A stretch of 64,000 nucleotides of DNA, taken from assembly GCA_028714915.1 (NCBI GenBank), contig JAQTLL010000001.1:1-64000 (forward strand), written 5' to 3'. The notes under the pieces are model-generated. The model was given only the letters and a program-made list of their open reading frames with translations. It had not been told where the DNA came from and ran no database searches. Positions 26,151 through 35,073 of this stretch are shown piece after piece; position 1 is the stretch's first letter, and every line of letters begins with the position of its first letter. Position numbers and translations under genes: made by a program. Source of the stretch: Sulfuricurvum sp. Its GTDB lineage: Bacteria; Campylobacterota; Campylobacteria; Campylobacterales; Sulfurimonadaceae.

Positions 26151-28297
26151 GGCTCACCTCGTTGAAAAAATAGCATCATAATGGCGATAATCCCCACAAT
26201 CGTCACTTCCCCTATCGAATGAACCGCAGGAACATCGCTCAAAATCAGTACCCCAAATCCCGCAAAGGTTGTCAAGCAGGAGTAAATCACCGCCCGCATA
26301 GAGTTTGAAATCTCTTTGCGTGAGAGGTAAATCCCATAGTCTATCCCGTACACCATCATCAAAAAGAGGGCAAAAAGGTGCATCAGATTGAAACTTCCGC
26401 TGATGGCAAACATCGCCAAAATCACCGCCATCGGGAAGAAAAGAAAGTTGAGGGCATACAGCGCATGGCGACGTGTCACCGCGATAATAATCAACAGCAA
26501 AAGAGAAAATCCAATCGTAAATATCGTGGTAAATTCTTTGAGAGCATTGGTCGCACTGTGTGAAAGTATCTCTTTTGCATCAATCGGAGTTAAAAATGGG
26601 TACGAGGTAAGTGCTTTTAGCTCATCCGTTTTGATGTACGCCAAACTCATGACACCCTTAGGAGTTGTGAGTATTTCAAAACCTAAAACACGCAAAGCTC
26701 CCGTATCGAGTGTGTAGGGCGAAAGCTCTTGCAGCGGTAAGTAGGCGTTTTTAAATATCCCGCTTCTAAATCCCGCTTCTACGCTTGTCTCTTCCAAATT
26801 TTGACGAAGAGAGGCAAAATCATAGCTTCGGATTTGAGCCAATCGCTGGGCACTTTTCGCACTACTTTGCGCCATATTCGCAAGAGAGTAACTGCTGGGG
26901 GCGTGTTCTTTTAAAATTTCCGCACGGGTCAGCAACTCTTCACTGTTTTTGGCTTCAATAAGGATAGGGATTCGGTCTTCTCCCAACGTCTCTTCAAACA
27001 GTTTTTCTGCTTCCAAAAGGGGGCGGTTTTGATAATCCAGATGGCGAAAGTTGGAGTCAAACATCAAATGAGACATCGACAGTGCCACCAAAAGAAGCGA
27101 AAGAGCCGTAAAGAGGATTGGAGGAATACGGCGAAAATTGCGCAATTTCTCAAAAAACAGATCGCTTTTTTGGGGTGTTTCCTCGTGATAAAATGCCAAT
27201 CGCGGAAAAATAAAGGCAAAGATGAGATACGAAAGAGCCAACGAGATAAAGGCAAAAAGTGCCAGCTGCGAAATAAGAGGAAAATCAATAAAAGTCAACG
27301 AACCTAAGCCCACTTGGGTTGCCACAAATCCCCAAAAAACAGCCCAGTTAAAACGGCGGTTTTTGTAGTCATCATTCAAAAAAAGCATAAAAAGGTAATC
27401 TTCGGCAATCGTGGCGATCCCCGCACCAAAAGCCACCACCAACATCGATACATCCGCAAAAATAAGCTTTACTGCCAAAATTGCCATAAGTCCTGAGAGA
27501 AAAAGGGTGCTTAGACTAAAAACCAGCATCACTTTATTACGGAGCAAGAAAAAATAGACACCTATAAGCATCACGATGGTAAGCACCGTAATCTTTTCCA
27601 CATCGCTTTGGATATACGCGGAGTTTTCAACGCTGTAAAAATTAGGGCTAAAGATGACAATTCCCTCTTTATAAGGAGCCAATGCCGTGTTCACCTCATC
27701 ATACAGCTTGCGCGAACCCTCCATATCCCCAACAGAGGGACGGATGGAGGCTATGACACAATATCCTTTGTTGGGGACAATCATCATCCCATCTTTTTGC
27801 GCCCCTTGCATAAACGACGGGTCTTCAAACAATCCCAAAGGATCACTCGTATCCAACTGCGTGTACGCACCCCCTTCGAGCATTTTAGCCGAGAGGGCAA
27901 CAAGTCTGCTTTTAACCTCATCCCGACTCAACGCTGTCGCATTAAAGTCCGATAAATAGTACCAGTTCTTCGCCAAATACTCACGTACTTTTGGGTTAAT
28001 ATCGGATGTTCCGAAATAGACACTCTCCACTTGGCTAAGTTGGGACAATTTCTCTTTTATCGTGTTGGCTTTTTCCAAACTCTGCGGGGTAAATCCCTCA
28101 ACCAATACCAATAATTTTTTGGACGAATCAAACTGATTGTACAGTGATAAAATCCCCGTAGCTTTATCTTCGGGAAGCGCTTTTGAAATATCGCCTTGAA
28201 GCGGATATTTGACAAAAAGGGTTATCCCTATTGCTATAAAAATAAGGGCAACAACCAGAAAACGGAGCCGCTCAAAGTGTTTGGATTTCAATAACAT
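26147..28297 (-). CDS. MMPL/RND-family exporter (aryl polyene transport)
   Basis: A protein of about 716 residues with a single N-terminal helix, a large periplasmic loop, five clustered helices (about 235-365), then the same pattern repeated: the two-fold RND layout of the MMPL family. Homologues are standard in aryl polyene clusters, where they are proposed to export the lipid-like pigment. The ATG at 28297 is chosen over a TTG two codons upstream. It shares a GTGA overlap with the AMP ligase gene. Confidence 0.82.
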   Translation of the reverse strand: MLLKSKHFERLRFLVVALIFIAIGITLFVKYPLQGDISKALPEDKATGILSLYNQFDSSKKLLVLVEGFTPQSLEKANTIKEKLSQLSQVESVYFGTSDINPKVREYLAKNWYYLSDFNATALSRDEVKSRLVALSAKMLEGGAYTQLDTSDPLGLFEDPSFMQGAQKDGMMIVPNKGYCVIASIRPSVGDMEGSRKLYDEVNTALAPYKEGIVIFSPNFYSVENSAYIQSDVEKITVLTIVMLIGVYFFLLRNKVMLVFSLSTLFLSGLMAILAVKLIFADVSMLVVAFGAGIATIAEDYLFMLFLNDDYKNRRFNWAVFWGFVATQVGLGSLTFIDFPLISQLALFAFISLALSYLIFAFIFPRLAFYHEETPQKSDLFFEKLRNFRRIPPILFTALSLLLVALSMSHLMFDSNFRHLDYQNRPLLEAEKLFEETLGEDRIPILIEAKNSEELLTRAEILKEHAPSSYSLANMAQSSAKSAQRLAQIRSYDFASLRQNLEETSVEAGFRSGIFKNAYLPLQELSPYTLDTGALRVLGFEILTTPKGVMSLAYIKTDELKALTSYPFLTPIDAKEILSHSATNALKEFTTIFTIGFSLLLLIIIAVTRRHALYALNFLFFPMAVILAMFAISGSFNLMHLFALFLMMVYGIDYGIYLSRKEISNSMRAVIYSCLTTFAGFGVLILSDVPAVHSIGEVTIVGIIAIMMLFFQRGEP

Positions 28298-28342
28298 TAT
28301 CAATTGCTTCTTTTTAAATTATTTTTTCTAACAAATATATTC

Positions 28343-28621
28343 TCAGGGTAAATTTTCCCGATAAAGAGTCAAAACCCATATACGTTCTGGCTCAACAACA
28401 TAAATAATTGAGTATCCTTGATACACCAATTTACGTGAACCACTTATCAACTCCTCCGCACTTCGTCCAGCGTATGGAAAAGCACTGAGTGTCGAAACAA
28501 TAAACTCACGAAAGCGTTGCAAATATTCACGAGTGAGTTTTTTCGATTGTGTTTGCTCGTAAATATACTCAGCTATCATCTCCAATCTCATGTGCGCTTT
28601 AGGAGAAAAATCAATCCTCAT
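28343..28621 (-). CDS. RelE/ParE-family toxin
   Basis: A 92-residue protein with the RelE/ParE fold pattern: an N-terminal strand and two helices, a GRSAEEL turn, then strands SRKLVYQGYSIIYVV and RIWVLTLYRE. It overlaps the antitoxin gene by 11 bases, typical of a co-translated pair. ParE types poison gyrase and RelE types cut mRNA; which applies is not clear. The pair sits between two pigment export genes. Confidence 0.82.
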   Translation of the reverse strand: MRIDFSPKAHMRLEMIAEYIYEQTQSKKLTREYLQRFREFIVSTLSAFPYAGRSAEELISGSRKLVYQGYSIIYVVEPERIWVLTLYRENLP

Positions 28622-28865
28622 ATTTGGAAATCACCCGATCAAACGCTTCATCAATCCCCATATATTCTCCACGCCGAATCTGCTCCATCACCTCTTTGAG
28701 CTCTCTTTTGAGCTGTGCATGAGTACGATTGTATTCATCAAGAGACATAATGACGACACTTTTATCATTTTTAGTCGTAATAATCACCTCTTCATCCTTG
28801 TCACACACCTCATCAATGATTGCCTTGAGAGAGTTTCGCGCTGTGGTATAGTTCAATGCTTGCAT
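28611..28865 (-). CDS. Phd/YefM-family antitoxin
   Basis: An 84-residue antitoxin. The N-terminal half shows the Phd/YefM DNA-binding pattern (YTTARNSLKAIIDEV, then VIITTKNDKSVVIMSLDEYN), and the C-terminal half is a helical toxin-binding tail. A strong AAGGAG site precedes the ATG. A palindromic operator overlaps its promoter, which fits autoregulation. Confidence 0.85.
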   Translation of the reverse strand: MQALNYTTARNSLKAIIDEVCDKDEEVIITTKNDKSVVIMSLDEYNRTHAQLKRELKEVMEQIRRGEYMGIDEAFDRVISKYED

Positions 28866-28876
28866 ACGACTCCTTT

Positions 28877-28898
28877 ATGACAGCTTTCTGTCATTATA
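28877..28898 (-). promoter_or_regulatory. Operator palindrome and -10 of the toxin-antitoxin operon
   Basis: ATGACAG (28877-28883) and CTGTCAT (28888-28894) form a perfect palindrome with a four-base centre, 12 bases upstream of the antitoxin ATG. TATAAT (complement of 28893-28898) overlaps its upstream arm, so bound antitoxin would block transcription. Confidence 0.65.
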
Positions 28899-28913
28899 GC
28901 ACAAATTTTATCC

Positions 28914-29522
28914 TCAATCGACCAACACAATCCCCATCGATTCGAGCAGAAAAAGTGCCTCATAACGATTAAAAATCGCCCCCTTGAGATGGTTGGAGCG
29001 TACATCGATCATCGTGTTACTCGTATCGGTAAAATTGGCATATTCCAAATGAGTATTGCCAAACAATGCCCCCTTGAAATCACTCCCCGTAAAATCAGCT
29101 TTTTTGAATGTTGCATTGCGAAAATCGACCTCTTTGGCTTTGCACTCTTTCATCACCATCCCCTCCAACGTCAAACCGAAAAAGTTACTGTCGTTGAGGA
29201 TGCACTCACGAAACCGGAGAGGATCGGCATTGAGCAGACTCTTCCAATCCGCCATCGTCCAATCGATCCCGATCATCTTGCACGACACAAACTCGACATC
29301 GCTCATTTTACTATTGGTCAGTTTTATCAGGCTTAAATTACAATTTTCAAAACGGCATTCGGTAAATTTGCAAGAAGAAAAAAAGGTTTCGCTAAAATCA
29401 CAGGAGACGAAGGTGCAGTCATCAAACTCCGCTTTGGTGATCTTTTTACCGTGCAGTTCAACTCCCTCGAATTTTTCAGCGAATACGTCCATGGTGTCGA
29501 TGATACTATTTTGAATACTCAT
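28914..29522 (-). CDS. Pentapeptide repeat protein, Qnr/McbG-like
   Basis: A 202-residue right-handed beta-helix protein made of A(D/N)LxX-type repeats (for example CDFSETFFSSCKF and ADFTGSDFKGALF). An interruption near residues 85-105 and the C-terminal helix ending LLESMGIVLVD resemble the Qnr family, which mimics DNA and shields gyrase. The similarity is partial, so gyrase protection is a suggestion. Its neighbour is a ParE/RelE-like toxin, which may act on gyrase. It overlaps the GNAT gene by ATGA. Confidence 0.7.
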   Translation of the reverse strand: MSIQNSIIDTMDVFAEKFEGVELHGKKITKAEFDDCTFVSCDFSETFFSSCKFTECRFENCNLSLIKLTNSKMSDVEFVSCKMIGIDWTMADWKSLLNADPLRFRECILNDSNFFGLTLEGMVMKECKAKEVDFRNATFKKADFTGSDFKGALFGNTHLEYANFTDTSNTMIDVRSNHLKGAIFNRYEALFLLESMGIVLVD

Positions 29523-29932
29523 AAAATCTCTTTAGAATTATCCAATACCCATGCTGACAAATGTTGCATAAAACCGATTTTCGGATAATACTCTACAGCC
29601 GAGGGAGCAGAGAGTAAAATCATTTTACATTTAGAACCTAATTGCTCCCTCATTTTTTTGATGAGCATTTTACCGATTCCATGATGTTGAAAATCAGCAT
29701 CTACTGCCAAATCCGACAAATAGCAGCAATAACTAAAGTCTGTGACTGCTCGTGCTACTCCTACAATCTTATCATCTATGACTGCCGTGATAATAATGTC
29801 AGCATTTTTAATCATATTCTCAATACATTCTAAATCATTGACAGGTCTACGCTCACCCAGTGTTGAACGGTTGAGAATATTGATGAACTCTTTAGTAGAA
29901 AGTATCGGATTAATTTGATAGTTAATGTTCAT
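29519..29932 (-). CDS. GNAT-family N-acetyltransferase
   Basis: About 137 residues with the GNAT acetyl-CoA binding region DLAVDADFQHHGIGKMLI and the following LLSAPSAVEYYPKIGF strand-helix. The ATG at 29932 is chosen because AAAGGAG lies a few bases upstream; a longer frame from 29998 runs into a palindromic repeat. It probably acetylates a small amine or protein; the substrate is unknown. It is co-transcribed with the pentapeptide gene. Confidence 0.8.
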   Translation of the reverse strand: MNINYQINPILSTKEFINILNRSTLGERRPVNDLECIENMIKNADIIITAVIDDKIVGVARAVTDFSYCCYLSDLAVDADFQHHGIGKMLIKKMREQLGSKCKMILLSAPSAVEYYPKIGFMQHLSAWVLDNSKEIL

Positions 29933-29986
29933 ATAACTCCTTTTTTTCTCGCTCCAACTCAGGAGAGTAGGAGGGAGCAGAGATAG

Positions 29987-30011
29987 ATCCCGTATCAAGT
30001 ACGGGATGACG
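29987..30011. repeat. Palindromic element, intergenic copy
   Basis: Perfect 8-base arms ATCCCGTA and TACGGGAT around TCAAG, ending in GACG. It belongs to the same family as the copy inside hsdM and marks the edge of the block inserted between the MMPL and LolA-like genes. Confidence 0.7.
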
Positions 30012-30024
30012 AACTACGGACGGA

Positions 30025-30504
30025 TTAAAGTGTCTCAATTTCAATAACATCCTCATTGGTAAAATAGATCACCATACGTTTCATCTCATCATTGTGCATT
30101 GTAATTTCCATTTTTGTAATCGCCCGTTTCACATCGGATTTTGGTGATAGATGATAGGTATTTCCTTCTTTATTGACCTCAAAATAGGTTTTAAGTCCCG
30201 TAAAATCTTTTTTATTGATGGAGCGCATAAAACTAAAATACAAACTCATATCAATGCGTTTGGAAAGGTCAATGGTCTGGGATGTTTTGGCTTCCACATC
30301 TTCGATGGTGAGTGTTTTGCCCGTTTGGGTCAATATTTTTTTCTCAGGTGAGGTATAACGGACAATGGTTGAGTCGTCTGTCATAGCAATCGAACCTTTA
30401 AAGACGGTTGTTTTATCCAACGCATAAATATAACGTTTTTCAGTAAATTCGCCTTTTGCCCATAAGGATCCGACTAAAAAAATTAAAACCAGCCATACTC
30501 TCAT
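30025..30504 (-). CDS. LolA-like outer membrane carrier protein
   Basis: A 159-residue protein with a signal peptide (MRVWLVLIFLVGSLWAKG) and a LolA-like beta-rich fold. LolA homologues accompany MMPL exporters in aryl polyene clusters and are thought to carry the lipid-like product across the periplasm. The ATG follows AAGGTGA. Here the MMPL gene lies about 1.7 kb away, split off by a toxin-antitoxin block. Confidence 0.7.
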   Translation of the reverse strand: MRVWLVLIFLVGSLWAKGEFTEKRYIYALDKTTVFKGSIAMTDDSTIVRYTSPEKKILTQTGKTLTIEDVEAKTSQTIDLSKRIDMSLYFSFMRSINKKDFTGLKTYFEVNKEGNTYHLSPKSDVKRAITKMEITMHNDEMKRMVIYFTNEDVIEIETL

Positions 30505-31584
30505 TTATTCACCTTTTGATTTTTTTTCGCACACGATTAATGAATGGCAAAAGCCGACATTATCATGAATTTCACTGATTACCAGTCCTGCTTTGACAAT
30601 ACAGCGGGTCAATTCACCCAGATTAAACATCTTGCTTTTACCGTTTGCCATAGCAGTAAAATAGGGAGAGGTATTGATAAGGCAGTAGGCGGATGTTTCA
30701 TATTTTTGTCGATCCCACATCGGTTCTAAAATATAGATTTTCCCCTTCTCATCAATCGAACGTTCTATTTTAGAGAGAATTTTTACAATATCCTCCTCCC
30801 CAAAACAATCTAAAAACTGACTCATCCATGCCCCATCATAACCGCTTGGTAAACGGGTATCTTCTTTGAGCATATCCGCCGCGTACGTGTCGATTCGCGC
30901 TGATAATCCCGCCTCTTCATTTTCTACCGATGCCACAGCGAGCTGTTGGAGCAAATCAACGATGGTGACGTGAACCTCTGGCAATGTTTGGGCACAAAGA
31001 CGTGAGAAGCGCCCCGTATTTCCCCCTATATCGAGAAGCCGTTTCGGAGATTTTTGCCCCATAATTTTAAGCGCTTCCCCAAAAGCAGAATCAGAGTAAA
31101 AATGGTCAAAATCAAACCATGCTTTTTTCGCATCTTCAGGGAGTGACGTTAGACCAGGATAAATCGTCTCCCACTCTCCAAATACTTTTAATCCCGCAGG
31201 CTCGCCGCTCTCTACCGCCTTATCCAACTCATACAATCCCAAATAATTGACATAATGGTTGTAGTCCATATTGATACGGGTCATGGGGTCGTTGAGGAGA
31301 AAATAGCCTATTTTTGTGAGGGAAAAGCATTCCTCATTTTTGGCAACCACTCCCGCACTGAACCCCGTCTCCAGCAATACGGTAACGGAATAAGGGGTCA
31401 TGGAGAGGTGCTGGGCAACGGCGTCAATACTCATCCCTCCTTTATTCTCGTGAAGAAGCTTGAGGATACCGCACTCACGCAACACCCTCACGACTTGAAA
31501 AATGATCGGAGCAAAGGCGATTTTTTGAGCTTCATACTGTGCTTGTACCGCCGACATTTTAGAGACATCGAAAAAATTATTCAT
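30505..31584 (-). CDS. SAM-dependent methyltransferase
   Basis: A 359-residue class I methyltransferase with an N-terminal winged-helix dimerisation domain (about 35-95) and the SAM-binding motif LLDIGGNTGRFS near residue 187. This layout is typical of small-molecule O-methyltransferases. In the pigment cluster it probably methylates the aryl ring or a hydroxyl of the polyene. It overlaps the preceding flavoenzyme gene by TAATG. Confidence 0.8.
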   Translation of the reverse strand: MNNFFDVSKMSAVQAQYEAQKIAFAPIIFQVVRVLRECGILKLLHENKGGMSIDAVAQHLSMTPYSVTVLLETGFSAGVVAKNEECFSLTKIGYFLLNDPMTRINMDYNHYVNYLGLYELDKAVESGEPAGLKVFGEWETIYPGLTSLPEDAKKAWFDFDHFYSDSAFGEALKIMGQKSPKRLLDIGGNTGRFSRLCAQTLPEVHVTIVDLLQQLAVASVENEEAGLSARIDTYAADMLKEDTRLPSGYDGAWMSQFLDCFGEEDIVKILSKIERSIDEKGKIYILEPMWDRQKYETSAYCLINTSPYFTAMANGKSKMFNLGELTRCIVKAGLVISEIHDNVGFCHSLIVCEKKSKGE

Positions 31585-32819
31585 TAAAGCCCTTTAGGTG
31601 TTATTTGCGAAATGACTGCCGCCATTGCACTTTTTGGATTTTTTACAAAAATATTATTATCATCCCAAACGTATCCGCCCAAAATCGACGCAATAGCCCG
31701 CTTGATTTTCTCAGGTTTTTCCTCAACGCAAAAGATACTTTGAAGCCGTCCATCGTACCACGCACCCACAAATTCACGGAACACATTGATCCCCTTCATC
31801 ATGTACACAACATACTCATGCTCCCAGTCAACAATTTCCCCTTTGAGCTGCTTGTCAATCAGTATCGCCGCTTGATTGCCCGATTCAAGCGCCAATGTCA
31901 CACCCGATGAGAAGACAGGGTCCAAAAATTCTGTCGCATTCCCTGCCATACAGTAATTTTTCCCTACCATCGATTTGACATTCGCACTGTACCCGTCAAT
32001 TTTGCCAACAGGAACAATTTTAACCGCATTGGCAAACCGCTCTTTTGCCCCCACCGTTGAAGTGATGATTTCATCCCAAAAGGCTCCGTTTTCAAGACCA
32101 AAAGAGCTGAAATACTCCTGGGTACACACAACCCCGACCGACGTTATCCCATCTGCAAAAGGGATACACCAAATCCACGCATCATTGTTTCCATGCACGT
32201 AAATATAGATATACCCCTCCGTCTCATCAATCGGACGAATATCACCGGTAATGCGGGTAAAGACGGCGCTTCTGACTTTAAGCTCACTGGGTTCATCCAA
32301 TCCTAAAAGACGGGGGAAAACTCGACCGTAGCCCGAAGCGTCAAGGGCGAATTTGGCTTTAAACATCAGGAGATTTCCCTCTTTGTCCACTGCCGTAGCC
32401 GTCGTAGTCTCCACATCAAATGCAGTAATTTCTGTCTCTTCAAACAGCGTTGCCCCAAAACCAACCGCTTGTTTTAAGAGTAAATTATCAAACTCTTCAC
32501 GTTTGACTTGATACGATGTCCCAAATTTCTGACCGATGTTTTCACTAAAGTCATAGGCTTCAAGAGTGCCGTGCATATCAAAAGCTGCACCCCGCTTGAC
32601 CGTGAAACCATGATTATCTACCATTTCAAGCATCCCGTTCATCTCCAAAAGCTCATTGCATCGCGGTAATAATGACTCTCCGATAACAAAACGGGGAAAA
32701 GGGACTTTTTCAACAACACTGACAGAATATCCCTTTTGAACCAACGAAGCGGCCGCAATTGAACCTGCGGGTCCCCCTCCGATGATCAAAACATCCGATA
32801 CTATTGTCTTGGTTTCCAT
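31584..32819 (-). CDS. FAD-dependent halogenase-like oxidoreductase
   Basis: A 411-residue flavoenzyme with the FAD-binding GGGPAGS motif (residues 14-20). It carries both flavin-halogenase fingerprints: W215-x-W217-x-I-P and a lysine at position 75 in the KRGAAF segment, where halogenases have their catalytic lysine. Many flexirubins are chlorinated, so ring chlorination is plausible. A hydroxylase or reductase role is possible. The ATG has an AAGGG site. Confidence 0.75.
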   Translation of the reverse strand: METKTIVSDVLIIGGGPAGSIAAASLVQKGYSVSVVEKVPFPRFVIGESLLPRCNELLEMNGMLEMVDNHGFTVKRGAAFDMHGTLEAYDFSENIGQKFGTSYQVKREEFDNLLLKQAVGFGATLFEETEITAFDVETTTATAVDKEGNLLMFKAKFALDASGYGRVFPRLLGLDEPSELKVRSAVFTRITGDIRPIDETEGYIYIYVHGNNDAWIWCIPFADGITSVGVVCTQEYFSSFGLENGAFWDEIITSTVGAKERFANAVKIVPVGKIDGYSANVKSMVGKNYCMAGNATEFLDPVFSSGVTLALESGNQAAILIDKQLKGEIVDWEHEYVVYMMKGINVFREFVGAWYDGRLQSIFCVEEKPEKIKRAIASILGGYVWDDNNIFVKNPKSAMAAVISQITPKGL

Positions 32820-32861
32820 GTCGTGCCCTTATGAGGATTTAGTATATTTATTATAATCAAA

Positions 32862-33668
32862 CTACCCTAACAATCGTGTAAGAGTCACTGAAAAACGGCT
32901 CTTCCCTTCTTTCGTGATTAATGCAATGACACCCCTTTGCTGTTCTTGAAGCGCACGGACATAGTCAATCCCGCCACTGTTGCCAACATAACCTGATTCT
33001 CTGTTTCGTATCACTGTAAGCGGCTCGCTCAACGCTTGTTTTTCGCAATATTCTTTAACCGCTTGGGCTGTCTTAAAAGATTCGCGTGCAATGATGACAG
33101 CGTGTGGATTTGCGCACTCAAGAGCCAGCTTTATCCAACATCCCCCTTCTAATACAACCTCTTCATCATTCTGGGTCACTTTTTTAAATTCATCGAGAGG
33201 AAATACCCCCTCATCAACACAGCCCACCAAGGCAGACGTTGATTTGCCGCTCTCCAACTGCGTACACGCCATACCCAAAGCCTGCTCAAATGCTCCGTAT
33301 GGATTTGAAACCGTGAGAGCAGTTCCTGACAACCCCAAAGTTTGAGCAATATGAAAACCTGCCATAGAGGTCGATGTCCCCATAAAGGTGAAGGGCATCG
33401 GCAGCAGTGTGTCTCGATACATCTGCTCTAACATTTTGACCACATCTCGCACGCACCCATTGGCTGTTCCTATATAGAGTGCGCATTTTGGGTCTAGGTT
33501 AGAGAGATTGGGAAGTCTAAAAACCGTTGCCAGGGCCAAAAGGACAAAATGGTTCACACGGCGAAATTTCTGCCCTGAGGTACGTTCAAGCTCTTTTTTT
33601 AACTCTGCACTCGATTCACTCGCCTCTTGGAGCAACAAAGAGACAGCTTCGATGTACAGCGGTTTCAT
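32862..33668 (-). CDS. Degenerate ketosynthase-like protein, probable chain-length partner
   Basis: About 268 residues, shorter than a full ketosynthase. It keeps thiolase-fold segments, but the active-site region reads TVSNPYGAF with no cysteine where active enzymes have TACTSS. It starts by ATGA overlap within the active ketosynthase gene (33665), the arrangement of KS/chain-length-factor pairs. A non-catalytic partner role is inferred. An upstream GTG at 33674 is an alternative start. Confidence 0.65.
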   Translation of the reverse strand: MKPLYIEAVSLLLQEASESSAELKKELERTSGQKFRRVNHFVLLALATVFRLPNLSNLDPKCALYIGTANGCVRDVVKMLEQMYRDTLLPMPFTFMGTSTSMAGFHIAQTLGLSGTALTVSNPYGAFEQALGMACTQLESGKSTSALVGCVDEGVFPLDEFKKVTQNDEEVVLEGGCWIKLALECANPHAVIIARESFKTAQAVKEYCEKQALSEPLTVIRNRESGYVGNSGGIDYVRALQEQQRGVIALITKEGKSRFSVTLTRLLG

Positions 33669-34804
33669 TCGCACTCACCAAACTGTGCCACCAAAACCAC
33701 ACCGCTGCCGCCGAAACCAAAATGGTTCAAAAGAAGTATCCCCTCGGACACTTCGCTCTCATCTTGGGAGGGTGCGATTCCTATGGAGTCATCCATAACC
33801 TCAAATCCGTAGGTCTTAGGGAGAAACCCCTCTCGCAAACAAAACCAAAGTACGGCAAACTCAACAGCACCGCACCCCCCTAACGTATGTCCCAAAGAGG
33901 ATTTCAAAGCCAAAACAGGAGGCATTTGAGAAAAAACGTGTCGCAGTCCCGTCCCCTCAGCCCTATCATTTGTTTCACTCCCCGTTGCGTGCGCTTTTAT
34001 CAACCCTACGTCACAAGGTTCAACCTTTGCATCACAAAGGGCATCTCTAATTGTCTGTGCCACCATTATTCCGTCCGTATTATGCGCCGTAGGGCTGAAG
34101 GTATCACTGCGATTTGCTCCGCCCCTGAGTATAAGCTGAGATTTATAAGAAGAGGGAACTGTGTCCAGTAAAATTGCACCGCACCCCTCACCCAACACCA
34201 TCCCCGATCTATGTGCATCAAACGGCCTACAGCCATCACGACTCAAAAGCCCGAACGATTCAAATCCCGACATCGTCAGTTCATTGTAAAAATCAAATCC
34301 CAATACGATTGCACGCTGAAACTTTCCCGTATTTATCCCCGTTTGTCCATACAAAAGGGCATTGGCAGACGAGGTACACGCTGTTGCAAAAAGGGCAACC
34401 TCTCCTCCCAATCCAAACGTGTGCGCCAAACGCTCGCCGATAGCACCATAGCCTATATAGGGCAACATCACTTCATCGGGATTGGATTTAAAAATAGGTT
34501 CAGAGCAGGGGATGCTCATCGACGTTGAGCCGATTAAAAGAGCGCATTCCTCCATCTGGTCAGGGTCTAAATGTGATTTGGTAATTAATTCTAAAAGAAG
34601 TTGCTCTAAAACAGCATAAAATTTATCATTGCCCGTTACCCTTTTATCTTTCATTCCTCGATATTGGCGGGAAACGAGTTCAGCCCCAAAAGTGAATTCT
34701 TTAGCCTTTTCTATGGAATTGCTGCGTATCCCGTGGGTAATTTCATCAGGGGTATTTCCAAGAGAACAAAACGTAACCGCTTCACGGAGATAACAACGAT
34801 TCAT
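33665..34804 (-). CDS. Beta-ketoacyl-ACP synthase (FabF-type)
   Basis: A 379-residue ketosynthase with catalytic Cys143 (TACTSS) and the two histidine motifs KAHATGS and SSLGHTLGGCG. It is paired with the cysteine-less partner downstream and with an ACP gene two bases upstream. This is one of three active FabF-type enzymes in the cluster; which builds the polyene and which primes or makes the resorcinol chains cannot be separated by sequence. Confidence 0.85.
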   Translation of the reverse strand: MNRCYLREAVTFCSLGNTPDEITHGIRSNSIEKAKEFTFGAELVSRQYRGMKDKRVTGNDKFYAVLEQLLLELITKSHLDPDQMEECALLIGSTSMSIPCSEPIFKSNPDEVMLPYIGYGAIGERLAHTFGLGGEVALFATACTSSANALLYGQTGINTGKFQRAIVLGFDFYNELTMSGFESFGLLSRDGCRPFDAHRSGMVLGEGCGAILLDTVPSSYKSQLILRGGANRSDTFSPTAHNTDGIMVAQTIRDALCDAKVEPCDVGLIKAHATGSETNDRAEGTGLRHVFSQMPPVLALKSSLGHTLGGCGAVEFAVLWFCLREGFLPKTYGFEVMDDSIGIAPSQDESEVSEGILLLNHFGFGGSGVVLVAQFGECE

Positions 34805-34806
34805 TA

Positions 34807-35073
34807 TTATGCAGGTCTTATATAATCCGCAAGGGCATTAATCGACGTAAATACACGACGAAGCTCTTTGCTGTCTGCCAATACCACCCCATGAACTCTC
34901 TGGATTTCCATCGAAAGTTGCAGAGCATCCATCGAATCCAGTGCCAACACCGAAGCATCACCAAACATAGGCTCGGTATCGCTTACCTCTTCAGGTGAAA
35001 CGTCCTTATCACACGCCTCAATAATCAGCTTTTTAAGTGCTGTTTTAAATTCATTGTCCTGCGACCCTCTCAT
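34807..35073 (-). CDS. Acyl carrier protein
   Basis: An 88-residue ACP with the phosphopantetheine attachment Ser47 in ALDSMDAL. It sits directly before a ketosynthase gene and overlaps the ABC permease stop by ATGA. It carries growing acyl chains in the pigment pathway. It is one of three ACPs here; a matching phosphopantetheinyl transferase is not in the window. Confidence 0.85.
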   Translation of the reverse strand: MRGSQDNEFKTALKKLIIEACDKDVSPEEVSDTEPMFGDASVLALDSMDALQLSMEIQRVHGVVLADSKELRRVFTSINALADYIRPA

